A stretch of DNA of 64,000 nt from Streptomyces humicola (GTDB lineage Bacteria; Actinomycetota; Actinomycetes; Streptomycetales; Streptomycetaceae), in contig NZ_JANFNG010000017.1 in the NCBI RefSeq assembly GCF_024436035.1, positions 1 through 64,000 on the forward strand, given 5' to 3'. Shown one piece after another: positions 10,935 through 22,300 of this stretch; within the stretch, counting starts at the first letter, position 1; every line of letters starts with the position of its first letter. The position numbers and the translations under genes are program-made. Under the pieces are notes generated by a model. That model was not told the origin of the DNA. It did not search any database and saw only the letters and a list, made by a program, of their open reading frames with translations.

Positions 10935-13757
10935 ATGGCCTCACGTACGTCCGGAAAAGGTGCCAACAGCGCTGCGGCTTCCGCCAGGCAGCGCGCCGGG
11001 CGCACCACCGGGTCCGGAGCCGCGACGAGGGCTCCGGCGAAGAAGGCCACCACCGCCACACCGCGTGCCGGAACGGCGAAGAAACCTCCCGCCAAGGCCG
11101 CCAAGGGCGCCAAGAAGACGGCGGCCAAGCCCGCCCCCAAAGCCGCCCCGAATCCCACAAACCCCATCTACCAACTGGTGCGGGCGCTCTGGCTCGGCTT
11201 CGCCCACACCATCGGCGCGCTCTTCCGCGGCGTGGGACGCGGGGCGCGCGGCCTGGACCCGGCACACCGCAAGGACGGCGTCGCCCTGCTGCTGCTCGGC
11301 ATCGCTCTCGTCGTGGCCGCCGGCACCTGGTCGAACCTGAGCGGTCCGGTCGGCGATCTGGTGGGCATGCTCGTCACCGGAGCCTTCGGCCGGCTCGACC
11401 TGCTGGTGCCGATACTCCTCGCCATCGTCGCCATACGCCTGATGCGCCACCCCGAGAAACCGGAGGCCAACGGACGTATCGTCATCGGCCTGTCCGCGCT
11501 GATCATCGGAGTGCTCGGGCTCGTCCACATCGGTTGCGGAGCGCCCGGGCGCGGGCAGGGCGCACAGGCGATGCGCGACGCCGGCGGGCTGATCGGCTGG
11601 GCCGCGTCCAAGCCCCTGCTCTTCACGGTCGGTCCGACGCTCGCCGTTGCCCTGCTCGTCCTCGTCGCGCTGTTCGGCCTGCTCGTCGTCACGGCGACCC
11701 CCGTCAACGCGATCCCCCAGCGGCTGCGGCAGGCGGGCACCCGGCTCGGGCTCTACGACCCGGCGGGCGGCAGCCCGCGCGATGAGGGCGACGACGCGTA
11801 CGGCTACGGCTACGGCTACGGCGACGACGACGAGGCCGGCCTGGACACGCCGGCCCCCCGTCGCTTCCGCCGCACCGCCTCGGCCGCGCCCTCCGGCGCC
11901 GGGCCCGATCCGCAGACCGCCGAGGCCCAGGAACTCGACAGGCGCCGCCGTCCCAGGCGCCGCAAGGAGCGGCAGGACCGCTTCCCCGAGCCGAACGCCG
12001 CCGGACTCGACCCCGTGGACGTGGCCGCCGCCGCGGCCGCAGCACTGGACGGTGCCGTGCTCCACGGCGTGCAGCCGTCCCCCGTCGTCGCCGATCTGAC
12101 CAGCCGTATCCGCACCGGCCCCGCCCCGGCAGACGTACCGGGGGCCCGTGACACCGACGCAGCTGCCGATGCCGGCCCCGGATCCGCGGTGTTCTCCGAC
12201 GTCGTCGACCTGACGAAGCCCGCTGCGCCGCCGGCGGCCGACCCGCTCCCGCCGCGCGCAGAGCAGCTCCAGCTCTCCGGGGACATCACATACTCCCTGC
12301 CCTCCCTCGACCTGCTGGAGCGCGGCGGCCCCGGGCGCACCCGCAGCGCCGCCAACGACGCCGTCGTGGCCTCGCTCACCAACGTCTTCTCCGAGTTCAA
12401 GGTCGACGCCTCGGTCACCGGCTTCACCCGCGGCCCGACGGTCACCCGCTACGAGGTCGAGCTCGGCCCGGCCGTCAAGGTCGAGCGGATCATCGCGCTC
12501 ACCAAGAACATCGCGTACGCGGTCGCCAGTCCCGACGTGCGGATCATCAGCCCCATCCCCGGCAAGTCCGCGGTCGGCATCGAGATCCCCAACAGCGACC
12601 GCGAGATGGTCAACCTCGGCGACGTGCTGCGCTCCGCCGAGGCCGCGGGCGAGGACCACCCGATGACGGTCGGCCTCGGCAAGGACGTCGAGGGCGGCTA
12701 TGTGATGGCCAACCTGGCCAAGATGCCGCACGTCCTCGTCGCGGGCGCGACCGGCTCCGGCAAGTCGTCGTGCATCAACTGCCTGATCACCTCGGTGATG
12801 GCCCGGGCCACGCCCGACGAGGTGCGGATGGTCCTCGTCGACCCCAAGCGCGTCGAGCTGACGCACTACGAGGGCATTCCGCACCTGATCACGCCGATCA
12901 TCACCAACCCCAAGAAGGCCGCCGAGGCACTGCAGTGGGTCGTCCGCGAAATGGACCTGCGCTACGACGACCTGGCCGCCTTCGGCTACCGCCACATCGA
13001 CGACTTCAACGCGGCCGTGCGCTCCGGCAAGGCCAGGCCGCCCGAGGGCAGCGAGCGCGAGCTCGCCCCCTACCCCTACCTGCTCGTCATCGTCGACGAG
13101 CTCGCCGACCTGATGATGGTGGCGCCGCGCGACGTCGAGGACGCGATCGTGCGCATCACCCAGCTGGCCCGCGCCGCGGGCATCCACCTGGTGCTTGCGA
13201 CCCAGCGGCCGAGCGTCGATGTGGTCACCGGTCTGATCAAGGCGAACGTGCCGTCCCGGCTTGCCTTCGCCACCTCATCGCTCGCCGACTCCCGCGTCAT
13301 CCTCGACCAGCCGGGCGCGGAGAAGCTGATCGGCAAGGGCGACGGGCTCTTCCTGCCGATGGGCGCCAACAAACCGATCCGGCTGCAGGGCGCCTTCATC
13401 ACCGAGGATGAGATCTCCGCCGTCGTGCAGCACTGCAAGGACCAGCTCACGCCGGTCTACCGCGACGACGTCACCGCCGGCGGCGGGCCGAAGAAGGAGA
13501 TCGACGAGGAGATCGGCGACGACATGGATCTGCTGCTGCAGGCGGCGGAGCTCGTCGTCTCCACCCAGTTCGGCTCGACCTCCATGCTCCAGCGGAAGCT
13601 GCGCGTCGGCTTCGCCAAGGCGGGCCGGCTGATGGACCTGATGGAGTCCCGCGGAGTGGTGGGTCCGAGCGAGGGCTCCAAGGCCCGCGACGTGCTGGTC
13701 AAACCGGACGAACTGGACGGAGTGCTCGCGCAGATCCGGGGCGGCACCCATCCGTAA
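10935..13757 (+). CDS. ftsK: DNA translocase FtsK
   Basis: FtsK/SpoIIIE pumps chromosomal DNA through closing septa, which in Streptomyces means sporulation septa. The protein is about 940 residues. It has a basic, alanine-rich N-terminus, four membrane segments (about 110-265), an acidic proline-rich linker, and the alpha/beta motor with Walker [10 protein letters not shown] (about 604) and Walker [14 protein letters not shown]. The gamma winged-helix domain (about 860-932, [27 protein letters not shown]) reads KOPS-type DNA motifs. I use the ATG at 10935 (MASRTSGKG), the usual Streptomyces N-terminus; the frame is open to an ATG at 10899. Confidence 0.96.
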   Translation: MASRTSGKGANSAAASARQRAGRTTGSGAATRAPAKKATTATPRAGTAKKPPAKAAKGAKKTAAKPAPKAAPNPTNPIYQLVRALWLGFAHTIGALFRGVGRGARGLDPAHRKDGVALLLLGIALVVAAGTWSNLSGPVGDLVGMLVTGAFGRLDLLVPILLAIVAIRLMRHPEKPEANGRIVIGLSALIIGVLGLVHIGCGAPGRGQGAQAMRDAGGLIGWAASKPLLFTVGPTLAVALLVLVALFGLLVVTATPVNAIPQRLRQAGTRLGLYDPAGGSPRDEGDDAYGYGYGYGDDDEAGLDTPAPRRFRRTASAAPSGAGPDPQTAEAQELDRRRRPRRRKERQDRFPEPNAAGLDPVDVAAAAAAALDGAVLHGVQPSPVVADLTSRIRTGPAPADVPGARDTDAAADAGPGSAVFSDVVDLTKPAAPPAADPLPPRAEQLQLSGDITYSLPSLDLLERGGPGRTRSAANDAVVASLTNVFSEFKVDASVTGFTRGPTVTRYEVELGPAVKVERIIALTKNIAYAVASPDVRIISPIPGKSAVGIEIPNSDREMVNLGDVLRSAEAAGEDHPMTVGLGKDVEGGYVMANLAKMPHVLVAGATGSGKSSCINCLITSVMARATPDEVRMVLVDPKRVELTHYEGIPHLITPIITNPKKAAEALQWVVREMDLRYDDLAAFGYRHIDDFNAAVRSGKARPPEGSERELAPYPYLLVIVDELADLMMVAPRDVEDAIVRITQLARAAGIHLVLATQRPSVDVVTGLIKANVPSRLAFATSSLADSRVILDQPGAEKLIGKGDGLFLPMGANKPIRLQGAFITEDEISAVVQHCKDQLTPVYRDDVTAGGGPKKEIDEEIGDDMDLLLQAAELVVSTQFGSTSMLQRKLRVGFAKAGRLMDLMESRGVVGPSEGSKARDVLVKPDELDGVLAQIRGGTHP

Positions 13758-13859
13758 ATCCGATGGCGGACAAAGTACGGTTGTCCGCTTGCCGGATGCT
13801 CGCCGAGGGCCCCTAAACTGAATTTCCAGCAGGTGGCTACACGCTCGAAAGGCGCCCCC

Positions 13860-14693
13860 GTGTCCATCGGCAACTCACCTTCCGATGCCCCCGATGCCCC
13901 CGACGGTCCTTCAGGTCCTGATGCACCGCAGTCAGTCGGTCGTGCCCTCGCCCAGGCGCGTCTGGCCGCCCGTCTGACGGTCGACGAGGTCAGTGCGACG
14001 ACGCGGGTGCGCGTGCCGATCGTCCAGGCGATCGAGCAGGACGACTACACCCGGTGCGGCGGCGACGTGTACGCCCGCGGTCACATCCGCACCCTCGCCC
14101 GTGCCGTCGGCCTCGACCCAGGTCCCCTGGTCGCGCAGTACGACGGCGAGCACGGGGGCCGGCCCGCCCCCACCCCGGTCGCACCGGTCTACGACACCGA
14201 ACGGATCCGCCCCGAACCGCGCAGCCCCAACTGGACCGCCGCCATGATCGCCGCCATCGTGATCGTGGTCGCCTTCGTGGGCTTCACCATGTTCGGCGGC
14301 TCGCGCAGCGGCAGCGCGCCCACCGCCGGCCACGCCCCGCAGCCCCAAGCCGCCGCACAGACCCACCCCACGCACTCCACGGCGCCCAGGACCGCCCCGG
14401 CACCGACCCGCAGCGCGATCGCGGCGGCCCCGGCGGGCAAGGTCACGGTCAAACTGGCCACCACCGGGGAGAGTTGGGTCTCGGTCACCGACGACAACGG
14501 CAATTCGCTCTTCGAAGGGCTGATGCAGGCGGGCGACTCCAAGACCTTCACCAACGACAAGCGCATCAATCTGGTTCTCGGCAACGCGGCCGCGGTGCGG
14601 ATGTTCGTCAACGGCAAGGACCTGGGCCCTTCCGGCGGCGACGGCCAGATCGTGCGCACCAGCTTCACCCCCGGCGACCCGCAGGCGGGGTGA
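13860..14693 (+). CDS. RodZ-like helix-turn-helix membrane protein
   Basis: This 277-residue protein has a RodZ-type layout. A cytosolic HTH_25 domain (about 20-95, GRALAQARLAARLTVDEVSATTRV) precedes one membrane segment (about 130-150, IAAIVIVVAFVGFTMFG), a proline/alanine/threonine-rich linker, and an extracytoplasmic DUF4115-like domain (about 195-275, KLATTGESWVSVTDDNG). RodZ proteins link MreB to the cell wall machinery; in Streptomyces this role is only inferred. The GTG start follows GAAAGG by 7 nt. It lies between ftsK and rimO in the same direction, which is a conserved arrangement. Confidence 0.85.
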   Translation: MSIGNSPSDAPDAPDGPSGPDAPQSVGRALAQARLAARLTVDEVSATTRVRVPIVQAIEQDDYTRCGGDVYARGHIRTLARAVGLDPGPLVAQYDGEHGGRPAPTPVAPVYDTERIRPEPRSPNWTAAMIAAIVIVVAFVGFTMFGGSRSGSAPTAGHAPQPQAAAQTHPTHSTAPRTAPAPTRSAIAAAPAGKVTVKLATTGESWVSVTDDNGNSLFEGLMQAGDSKTFTNDKRINLVLGNAAAVRMFVNGKDLGPSGGDGQIVRTSFTPGDPQAG

Positions 14694-14771
14694 TCGCGGG
14701 GCCGGGCGCAGGCTGAGGCCCCCGGTGACCTGGCGGGGAGCGGGCCGGGCCGGACAAAGTAGGCTGAGGCC

Positions 14772-16307
14772 ATGCCCGAACCCCGTACCGTCGCTTTGGT
14801 GACCCTCGGCTGCGCTCGTAACGAGGTCGACTCCGAGGAGCTCGCGGGCCGTCTTGCGGCGGACGGCTGGACGCTCGTCGAGGACGCCGCCGAGGCCGAC
14901 GTCGCCGTGGTCAACACCTGCGGCTTCGTCGATGCGGCGAAGAAGGACTCCGTCGACGCCCTGCTCGAAGCGAACGACCTCAAGGCCCACGCGCGCACCC
15001 AGGCCGTCGTCGCCGTCGGCTGCATGGCGGAGCGGTACGGCAAGGATCTCGCCGAGGCGCTGCCCGAGGCGGACGGCGTGCTCGGGTTCGACGACTACGC
15101 GGACATCTCCGACCGCCTGCAGACGATCCTGTCCGGCGGCATTCACGCCCCGCACACCCCGCGCGACCGGCGCAAGCTGCTCCCGATCAGCCCGGCCGCA
15201 CGGCAGGGGGCGGCGGTGAGCCTGCCTGGGCACGCGCAGCCGGCCGAAGCCCCTGTCGACCTGGCGGATCTGCCGGAGGGTCTCGCTCCGGCCTCCGGCC
15301 CGCGGCCGATGCTGCGCCGCCGCCTCGACGACAGCCCCGTGGCCTCGGTCAAGCTCGCCTCGGGGTGCGACCGGCGGTGCGCGTTCTGCGCCATCCCGTC
15401 GTTCCGCGGCTCGTTCATCTCCCGCCGCCCCTCCGACGTTCTCGCCGAGACGCGCTGGCTTGCCGAGCAGGGCGTGCGTGAGGTGATGCTCGTCAGCGAG
15501 AACAACACCTCGTACGGCAAGGACCTCGGCGACATCCGGCTGCTGGAGACCCTGCTTCCCGAGCTCGCGGCCGTCGACGGCATCGAGCGGATCCGGGTCA
15601 GCTACCTGCAGCCTGCCGAGATGCGGCCCGGCCTCATCGACGTCCTGGCTTCGACGCCCAAGGTCGCGCCCTACTTCGATCTGTCGTTCCAGCACTCGGC
15701 GCCCGGCGTGCTGCGCGCGATGCGGCGCTTCGGCGACACCGAGCGCTTCCTGGAACTGCTCGACCGGATTCGTGCCAAGGCACCGCAGGCCGGGGTGCGC
15801 TCCAACTTCATCGTGGGCTTCCCGGGCGAGACCGAGCAGGACCTGGCGGAGCTCGAAGGCTTCCTGGGCGCGGCCCGCCTCGACGCGATCGGTGTCTTCG
15901 GCTACTCCGACGAGGAGGGCACCGAAGCCGCCGGGTACGAGCGCAAGCTGGATGAGGAGACCATCGCGCAGCGGCTCGCTCAGGTGTCCAGGCTCGCCGA
16001 GGAGCTCACCGCGCAGCGCGCCGAGGAGCGCCTGGGCGAGACGGTCGAGGTGCTCGTCGAGACGATCGAGCGGAACGGCGACGGCGACGACCACGACGAG
16101 GGTCGGGCAGAGGCCGTCGGCCGCGGCGTCCACCAGGCGCCGGAAACGGATGGTCAGACGCGCCTCGTCGTCCCCGGCGGCGTCGGTGCCGGCCTGGCTG
16201 GGCTGACGCCCGGCCGGATCGTCACGGCGAAGGTGGTGGCGACCGAGGGTGTGGACCTCATCGCCGAGCCGCTGGGCTGTTGCGACCACGAGGAGGCGGG
16301 CGGATGA
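14772..16307 (+). CDS. rimO: ribosomal protein S12 methylthiotransferase RimO
   Basis: RimO is a radical SAM enzyme that adds a methylthio group to an aspartate of ribosomal protein S12. The 511-residue protein begins with the UPF0004 domain ([21 protein letters not shown] and VGCMAERYG supply cysteines for the auxiliary cluster). The radical SAM triad follows in [17 protein letters not shown] (C199, C203, C206), and the C-terminus is a TRAM domain. Family usage of S-E-E after 'VD' and CAIPSFRG separates it from MiaB, which is also in the window. A linker at about 135-190 and an insertion near 435-460 are longer than in E. coli. The last bases overlap pgsA as ATGA. Confidence 0.95.
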   Translation: MPEPRTVALVTLGCARNEVDSEELAGRLAADGWTLVEDAAEADVAVVNTCGFVDAAKKDSVDALLEANDLKAHARTQAVVAVGCMAERYGKDLAEALPEADGVLGFDDYADISDRLQTILSGGIHAPHTPRDRRKLLPISPAARQGAAVSLPGHAQPAEAPVDLADLPEGLAPASGPRPMLRRRLDDSPVASVKLASGCDRRCAFCAIPSFRGSFISRRPSDVLAETRWLAEQGVREVMLVSENNTSYGKDLGDIRLLETLLPELAAVDGIERIRVSYLQPAEMRPGLIDVLASTPKVAPYFDLSFQHSAPGVLRAMRRFGDTERFLELLDRIRAKAPQAGVRSNFIVGFPGETEQDLAELEGFLGAARLDAIGVFGYSDEEGTEAAGYERKLDEETIAQRLAQVSRLAEELTAQRAEERLGETVEVLVETIERNGDGDDHDEGRAEAVGRGVHQAPETDGQTRLVVPGGVGAGLAGLTPGRIVTAKVVATEGVDLIAEPLGCCDHEEAGG

Positions 16308-17029
16308 CCGGAGTACCGGCGCCCGCGGAGGGCGGCGGCCGGCCCGTGGGCGCCGCGGGCCGCGTGGGTGATGCGTCGGGCCGTCCCGTCCGGTTGTGGA
16401 ACATCGCCAACATCCTCACGATGGTGCGGTTGCTGCTCGTCCCCGGCTTCGTGCTGCTGCTTGTCCATGCGGGCGGCCACAATCCGGCGTGGCGCTCTTT
16501 CGCATGGGCCGCCTTCGCCATCGCGATGATCACCGATCTCTTCGACGGTGAGCTGGCCCGCCGGTACAACCTCGTCACCGACTTCGGCAAGATCGCCGAC
16601 CCGATAGCCGACAAGGCGATCATGGGCGCGGCGCTGATAGGCCTCTCCGCTCTCGGGGATCTTCCGTGGGCGGTGACCGGGATCATCCTGTTCCGGGAGA
16701 TCGGCATCACGTTGATGCGCTTCTGGGTGATCCGGCACGGGGTGATTCCGGCGAGCCGTGGCGGCAAGCTGAAGACCCTCACCCAGGGGGTCGCGGTCGG
16801 GATGTACGTACTGGCGCTGACGGGGCCACTCGCCACGCTGCGTGCCTGGATCATGGTGGTCGCCGTCGTGCTCACCGTGGTGTCCGGCCTCGACTACGTG
16901 CGTCAGGCTGTGGCATTGCGCCGCCGGGGGCTCGCCGCCCATCGCGCGGCGGAACGGACCGCCGGCCGCGCCGACGGTGACAGTGACGGCGACCGTGACG
17001 GGGGCGAGCGGACGGTCGGGGACGTATGA
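16304..17029 (+). CDS. pgsA: CDP-diacylglycerol-glycerol-3-phosphate phosphatidyltransferase
   Basis: PgsA makes phosphatidylglycerol phosphate from CDP-diacylglycerol and glycerol 3-phosphate at the membrane. The 241-residue protein contains the full CDP-alcohol phosphatidyltransferase signature, [12 protein letters not shown] followed by [11 protein letters not shown], at about residues 80-108, with several flanking membrane segments. The start is the ATG at 16304, which overlaps the rimO stop and follows GAGGAGG, so the genes are translationally coupled. The acidic, glycine-rich C-terminal tail is not conserved. The downstream partner cinA overlaps by ATGA. Confidence 0.94.
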   Translation: MTGVPAPAEGGGRPVGAAGRVGDASGRPVRLWNIANILTMVRLLLVPGFVLLLVHAGGHNPAWRSFAWAAFAIAMITDLFDGELARRYNLVTDFGKIADPIADKAIMGAALIGLSALGDLPWAVTGIILFREIGITLMRFWVIRHGVIPASRGGKLKTLTQGVAVGMYVLALTGPLATLRAWIMVVAVVLTVVSGLDYVRQAVALRRRGLAAHRAAERTAGRADGDSDGDRDGGERTVGDV

Positions 17030-17526
17030 GCGGCGGTCCCTGCGGCGCGGCGGCCGAGGCGCTGCGGCTGCTCGAGGCGGAGGGGGCGTCGCTGGCCGTC
17101 GCCGAATCGCTGACCGGCGGACTGGTCGCCGCAGAGATCACCTCCGTACCCGGCGCCTCGCGCACCTTCCGCGGCTCGGTGACGGCATATGCCACCGAGC
17201 TCAAGCGCGATCTGCTCGGTGTGGACGCGGCGCTGCTCGACTCGCGGGGTGCCGTGGATCCGCTGGTCGCGGAGGAGATGGCCCAGGGGGTCAGGGCCCG
17301 GCTCGGCGCCGTGTGGGGACTGGCCACCACCGGAGTGGCGGGCCCCGATCCGCAGGACGGTAACCCCGTCGGGACGGTCTACACGGCGGTCGCCGGACCG
17401 GGCGGCACGAGGGTCGCTTCATTGCGACTCGACGGCGATCGCGCGGCCATTCGCGCGGCGACGGTCACGGCGTCGCTGGAACTGCTGGTCGACGCATTGC
17501 ATGCGGCAGGGAAGCATGGTTCGTGA
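17026..17526 (+). CDS. cinA: CinA C-terminal domain protein (NMN deamidase-like)
   Basis: This 166-residue protein corresponds to the stand-alone CinA C-terminal domain (PncC type), which deamidates nicotinamide mononucleotide in NAD recycling. Family motifs are LAVAESLTGGLVAAEIT, SVTAYATELKRDLLGV and GVAGPDPQDGNPVGTVY. It lacks the molybdopterin-binding half found in full-length CinA. It overlaps pgsA by four bases and sits before clgR, the same order seen in mycobacteria. The enzymatic role is from the family only. Confidence 0.92.
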   Translation: MSGGPCGAAAEALRLLEAEGASLAVAESLTGGLVAAEITSVPGASRTFRGSVTAYATELKRDLLGVDAALLDSRGAVDPLVAEEMAQGVRARLGAVWGLATTGVAGPDPQDGNPVGTVYTAVAGPGGTRVASLRLDGDRAAIRAATVTASLELLVDALHAAGKHGS

Positions 17527-17675
17527 ACGCGAGGGCACAGGATACGGAACAGGGAGGGGGGTTTTGATGTTTGCAGCCCTTAGTGAACACGTCATTGCTC
17601 CCCGCACGGCCGATGCCCGAGGCGGTACGGTGGGGCAAGAAGCTTTTCGATCGCGGACCGAGGAGGGAGGCACCG

Positions 17676-18044
17676 ATGATTCTGCTTCGTCGCCTGCTGG
17701 GTGACGTACTACGTCGGCAGCGCCAGCGTCAGGGCCGCACGCTGCGCGAGGTCTCCGCCTCCGCACGGGTCTCACTCGGCTATCTGTCAGAGGTCGAACG
17801 CGGCCAGAAGGAGGCCTCCTCCGAACTGCTGTCCGCGATCTGCGATGCCCTCGATGTGCGGATGTCCGAGGTCATGCGCGAGGTCAGCGATGAGCTGTCG
17901 CTCGCCGAGCTGGCTCAGTCCGCGACCGCGGAAGCCGAGGCCGTCGCCGTGCGCTCGATGCTGGAGCCCGTGACCCATGTGCCGGGCAGTCGTGTGACGA
18001 TCAAGGCGCCGTCGGCGAAGGCCGTGGACGTAGTGGCGGCCTGA
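17676..18044 (+). CDS. clgR: ClgR-like transcriptional activator of clp genes
   Basis: A 122-residue XRE-family regulator. Residues 5-65 hold the helix-turn-helix ([41 protein letters not shown]), closely matching ClgR/Rv2745c. ClgR activates clpP1P2, clpC and lon genes and its own gene, and is degraded by ClpP. The C-terminus ends Val-Val-Ala-Ala, the kind of non-polar tail read by Clp proteases. The start is the ATG behind GAGGAGGGAGG; the frame extends upstream to 17571 without support. Its position after pgsA and cinA is conserved in Actinobacteria. I could not confirm a ClgR box in the 150-base upstream region. Confidence 0.9.
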   Translation: MILLRRLLGDVLRRQRQRQGRTLREVSASARVSLGYLSEVERGQKEASSELLSAICDALDVRMSEVMREVSDELSLAELAQSATAEAEAVAVRSMLEPVTHVPGSRVTIKAPSAKAVDVVAA

Positions 18045-18187
18045 CCGTCCGGACCATTGCCCCGATCGGGTGAATGTGACCCTGTGCGGGGAGCAGGGCG
18101 CCTATCGATCATCGCCACGGGGAATCCATGGTTCTACGGGAGCCCTGTGAGGCTCCCGCCGCAGCCTCGGGGATGTGGGAGGCGGCC

Positions 18188-18565
18188 ATGGAAGCTCGAC
18201 TTCACGCACTCCACGTTCAGGCAGTTCAGGCGGTACGAGGACTCCGTGCGATCCGCTGCGCGGCAGCGGTCGTCATCACGCTCCTCTGGTGCTGGGCGGT
18301 GTTCCGGGTGGCTGCACAGCCGGCCAGGTCGAGCCCGGTGGAACAAGGGTTGGCCATCGGCGGCTGGACGCTCAGTCTGCTGCCGGTGCACGTCGCGCCG
18401 CGGCGTGCGGAGCGGCCCAGGACCCGAGCGGCGGATCCACGGCTGACGGTGACGGCAGATGCCGCCGGCGCGGCCGCGGCGCTGCCCACACCCCGTACCC
18501 CTCGCATCCCGGCGCGCGCACGTCCGCTCGCCGGTGCCGCGACGGCGTCGCGGCACCGGCGTTAG
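18188..18565 (+). CDS. small membrane protein of unknown function
   Basis: A 125-residue protein that I do not recognise. It has two predicted membrane segments (about 20-42, IRCAAAVVITLLWCWAVFRVAA, and about 55-72, GLAIGGWTLSLLPVHV), then a basic alanine/proline/arginine-rich tail. The ATG at 18188 follows GGGAGG with a 6-nt gap. The stop overlaps the convergent nei stop by four bases. It could be spurious, but the start signal and hydrophobic pattern favour a real gene. Confidence 0.5.
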   Translation: MEARLHALHVQAVQAVRGLRAIRCAAAVVITLLWCWAVFRVAAQPARSSPVEQGLAIGGWTLSLLPVHVAPRRAERPRTRAADPRLTVTADAAGAAAALPTPRTPRIPARARPLAGAATASRHRR

Positions 18566-19389
18566 CGCCGGGCCCTGTCCGGGCGCGGGTCCGGGTGCGG
18601 TGCGGGCCCCCGCTGGCAGCGCGGGCACCAGTACGTCACCCGCGCCTCACCGGCCCGGCCCTGATCCGCCACGCGGACGAGCGTGCCACAGCGCAGACAG
18701 GGCCGGTCCGCCCGGTCGTACACCCAGTGCGTGCGGCCACGGCGGGTGTCTCCAGTGGTGATATGGCCATGCCGTGCCTTGTTCGCCTCCAGGAGCTTTT
18801 TGGCGAGCACCGGCAGCCGGTCGGGGCCGGGGACCTCGCCGACCGGCGTCCACGGGGTGACGCCGCGCAGGAAGCACAGCTCGCACTTGTAGACATTTCC
18901 GATCCCGGCGAGATTGCGCTGGTCGAGCAGGGCCTCGCCGACGGGACGGCCGGGATCGGCGAGCAGCCGGCGCAGGGCATCGGCCGGATCCCAGTCGGGT
19001 CCGAGGAGGTCGGGTCCGAGGTGGCCGACGACCGAGGGCTCCTGCTGCGTGGGCAGGAGGTCGAGTACGGGGAGCCGGTAGCCCACGGCGACCCGCTCGG
19101 CGGTGCCGAGCACGGCCCGCACCTGCCAGGACGGCCCACCGCGCCACCGCTCCAAGCTGCCGTAGATCTTCCAGGAGCCGTCCATCCGCAGGTGCGAGTG
19201 GAGGGTGAGGCCGCCCTCGATGCGGGTGAGCAGATGCTTGCCGCGCGGTACGACGTCCTCCACCCGTCGCCCCGTGAGCTCTGCCGTCGCCAGCCGCGGC
19301 ACCCGCAGGTCGCAGGTGACCAGCACCTGGCCCGCGAGCGCCTCCCGCAGCCTGTGCGCCGTGAGCCAGATCGTGTCTCCCTCGGGCAT
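18562..19389 (-). CDS. nei: Fpg/Nei-family DNA glycosylase (endonuclease VIII)
   Basis: A 275-residue base-excision repair enzyme that removes oxidised bases and nicks the abasic site. The N-terminus MPEGDT supplies the catalytic proline and glutamate, and the helix-two-turn-helix carries the DNA-contacting asparagine in NLAGIGNVYKCE. The C-terminus holds a zinc finger (CLRCG and CPRCQ). It lies 7 bases downstream of lhr in the same direction; lhr-nei pairing is known in mycobacteria and suggests that the helicase and glycosylase act together. The start is the ATG of MPEGDT, because the proline must become the N-terminus. Confidence 0.93.
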   Translation of the reverse strand: MPEGDTIWLTAHRLREALAGQVLVTCDLRVPRLATAELTGRRVEDVVPRGKHLLTRIEGGLTLHSHLRMDGSWKIYGSLERWRGGPSWQVRAVLGTAERVAVGYRLPVLDLLPTQQEPSVVGHLGPDLLGPDWDPADALRRLLADPGRPVGEALLDQRNLAGIGNVYKCELCFLRGVTPWTPVGEVPGPDRLPVLAKKLLEANKARHGHITTGDTRRGRTHWVYDRADRPCLRCGTLVRVADQGRAGEARVTYWCPRCQRGPAPHPDPRPDRARR

Positions 19390-19396
19390 ACCGCCA

Positions 19397-22300
19397 TCAT
19401 GCCCGTAGGCGCAGTCCGCGCGGCGTGGCGTGGAACCCGGCCGCCTCCAGCGTCCGGCCCAGCGCCGAGGTGAGTACCGACTCGCCGTTGGTGCGCTCGA
19501 TGGTGAGACGGCCGAGCACTCCGTCACGGACGGCGGCCGCCAGCGCCCGGGCAGCGGCCGCAGGGCGGGAGCCGTCCGCGGCCGCCTCCCCGTGCGCGTC
19601 GTCCTGGTCGCCCCAGGCGAGCAGCGTCTTGCCTCCGCGTTCGACATACATCGCCAGCTCCCCGTCGACCAACACGACGAGCGCTCCCGCCTTGCGGCCC
19701 GGCTTGTGCCCGGCCCCGGCCGGCGGATCGGGCCACGGCAGTGCTGCTCCGTAGGCGTTGGCCGGGTCGGCGGCGGCCAGGACGACGGCGCGCGGCGCGG
19801 TCCCGTGCACCTCCTCGCGCTCCCGCGCTATGTGCACCGCGCGCAGCCGGTCGACCGCGCCGTCCATCGCGAACTGGGCCGCCCCCAGACCCTCGACGAC
19901 ATACCCGCGGCGCGCCTGACCGCTCTCCTCGAACGCCGACAGCACTCGGTAGGCGGCCGAGAACCCACCCTCGACGCCTTCGGCCGCCACAGCGCCGCGG
20001 GTGACGACGCCGTGCCGGTCGAGCAGGGTGTGCGCCAGCGCGTGCGCGCGCAGCGTGGGATCCGGTTCGCCCGGCGGCAGGAGGGACCACCGCCCGGCCG
20101 TCGTCGGCGGACCGGTACGGGATGCGGTGGGCCGGGCGAGGCGGGATCCATACCGTCCGCGGGGGATCGCGCGCGGTGCCCGGTGGGCCGTCGATCCCGC
20201 TGTGCGACCGGAGCCGAGCAGCGCGCGCAGCGGGGCCAGCGTGTCATTGGTGAGCCGCCCTGACCAGGTCAACTCCCATATGGCCTCGGCCAGCTCCGGG
20301 TCGGTGCACTCCGGAACGCCGGCCCGTACGTGCTCGGCGATCTGGCGGAAGAACAGCCCGTATCCGCCGGAGAGCGCCTCGAGAACCGCCCGGTGGACGG
20401 GGGAGAGCTCCAGCGGATGCGGTTCCGGCAGCAACAGCGGTGCGCTTTCGGCCAGATGGAGCGAAATCCAGCCGTCCTTGCCGGGCAGCGCCCCGGCCCC
20501 TGCCCACACCACCTCCCCGGCCGCTGTCAACTCGTCCAGCATTGCCGGTGTGTAACCCATGACACGCGAGGGCAGCACCAGCTTCTCCAGCGCCGAAGCG
20601 GGCACGGCAGCTCCCTGCAACTGCTCGACGGCGCGCAGCAGACCGTCGATCCCGCGCAGGCTGTCGGTGCCCACGTGCTGCCATCGCGGCAGGAACGAGG
20701 CCAGCGCCGGGGCCGGCACCGGCTCCAACTCCTGCCGCAGCGCCGCCAGCGAACGCCTGCGCAGCCTGCGCAGCACCCCGGCGTCACACCACTCGTGGCC
20801 CACCCCCTCGGGCCTGAACTCCCCTTGGACGACGCGCCCGTCGGCGGCGAGCCGCTGCAAGGTGCCCTCGGCGACCGCGGGGCCGAGACCCAAGCGGGCG
20901 GCGGCGTCCGCGGCGGTGAACGGGCCGTGCGTGCGGGCGAAGCGCGCGACCAGATCACCCATCGGGTCCTTGACCGGCTCGGTGAACGCCTCCGGAATGC
21001 CGACCGGCAACGCCGTGCCCAACGCGTCCCGTAGCCGTCCGGCGTCCTCGACCGCCGCCCAGTGCTCGGCCCCCGCGATCCGAACCCTCATCGCCCGCCG
21101 TGCCGCCTCCAGCTCCCGTGGCCACTGCGGCTGCGCGCCGCGCTCCGCCAGCTCGGCGTCGGTGAGCGGCCCGAGCAGGCGCAGCAGATCCGCCACACCT
21201 TCGGCGTCCTTGACCTTGCGCTCCTCCGTCAGCCACTGCAGCTCCCGCTCGAGGTCCGCCATCACCTCGGCATCGAGCAGCTCGCGCAGCTCGGCCTGAC
21301 CGAGCAGTTCGGCGAGGAGCCGGGAGTCCAGCGACAGCGCCGCGGCGCGGCGTTCGGCGAGCGGGGAGTCGCCCTCGTAGAGGAACTGAGCGACATAGCC
21401 GAAGAGCAGGGAGCGTGCGAACGGCGACGGCTCGGGCGTCGTCACCTCGACGAGCCGCACCTTGCGTGACTCGATGTCGCCCATCAGCTCGGCGAGCCCC
21501 GGCACGTCGAACACGTCCTGCAGGCATTCCCGCACCGCTTCGAGAACGATCGGGAACGATCCGAACTCCGATGCAACTTGGAGCAGTTGAGCCGCGCGCT
21601 GCCGCTGCTGCCACAGTGGTGTGCGCTTGCCCGGGCTGCGACGCGGCAACAGCAGTGCCCGGGCTGCGCATTCACGGAACCGCGAGGCGAACAGCGCGGA
21701 GCCGCCCACCTGATCGGTGACCAGCTGCTCGACATCGCCCTTGTCGAAGACGACATCGGCGGCGCCGACCGGGCTCTGCTCGCCGTCGTACTCCGTGCCC
21801 GCCTGCGCCGGGGCGGTGTCGAGCAGATCCAGGCCCATCAGATCGGCGTCGGGCAGCCGCAGCACGATCCCGTCGTCCGCGTGCATCACCTGGGCGTCGA
21901 ACCCGTAGCGCTCCGCGAGCCGGGCGCCCAGCGCGAGCGCCCACGGGGCGTGCACCTGGGCACCGAACGGCGAGTGCACCACGATCCGCCAGTCGCCGAG
22001 CTCGTCGCGGAAGCGCTCGACGACGATCGTGCGGTCGTCCGGCACATGCCCGCACGCCCGCCGCTGCTCCTCCAGATAGGCCACGACGTTGTCCGCCGCC
22101 CACGCATCGAGACCAGCAGCGGCGAGCCGCTCCTGCGCCGCGTCCGGGTCCAGCCGGCCCACCTCGCGCAGGAAGGCGCCCACCGCACGGCCGAGTTCGA
22201 GCGGGCGGCCCAGCTGGTCGCCCTTCCAGAACGGCAGCCGCCCGGGCACGCCGGGCGCCGGGGAGACCAGCACCCGGTCGCGGGTGATGTCCTCGATCCG

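Noticed and set aside
17519-17533. A ClgR box (gttcgtgaacgcgag) upstream of clgR.
   Set aside because: It matches only part of the reported GTTCGCT-N5-GCG pattern, so self-regulation is not shown by sequence.
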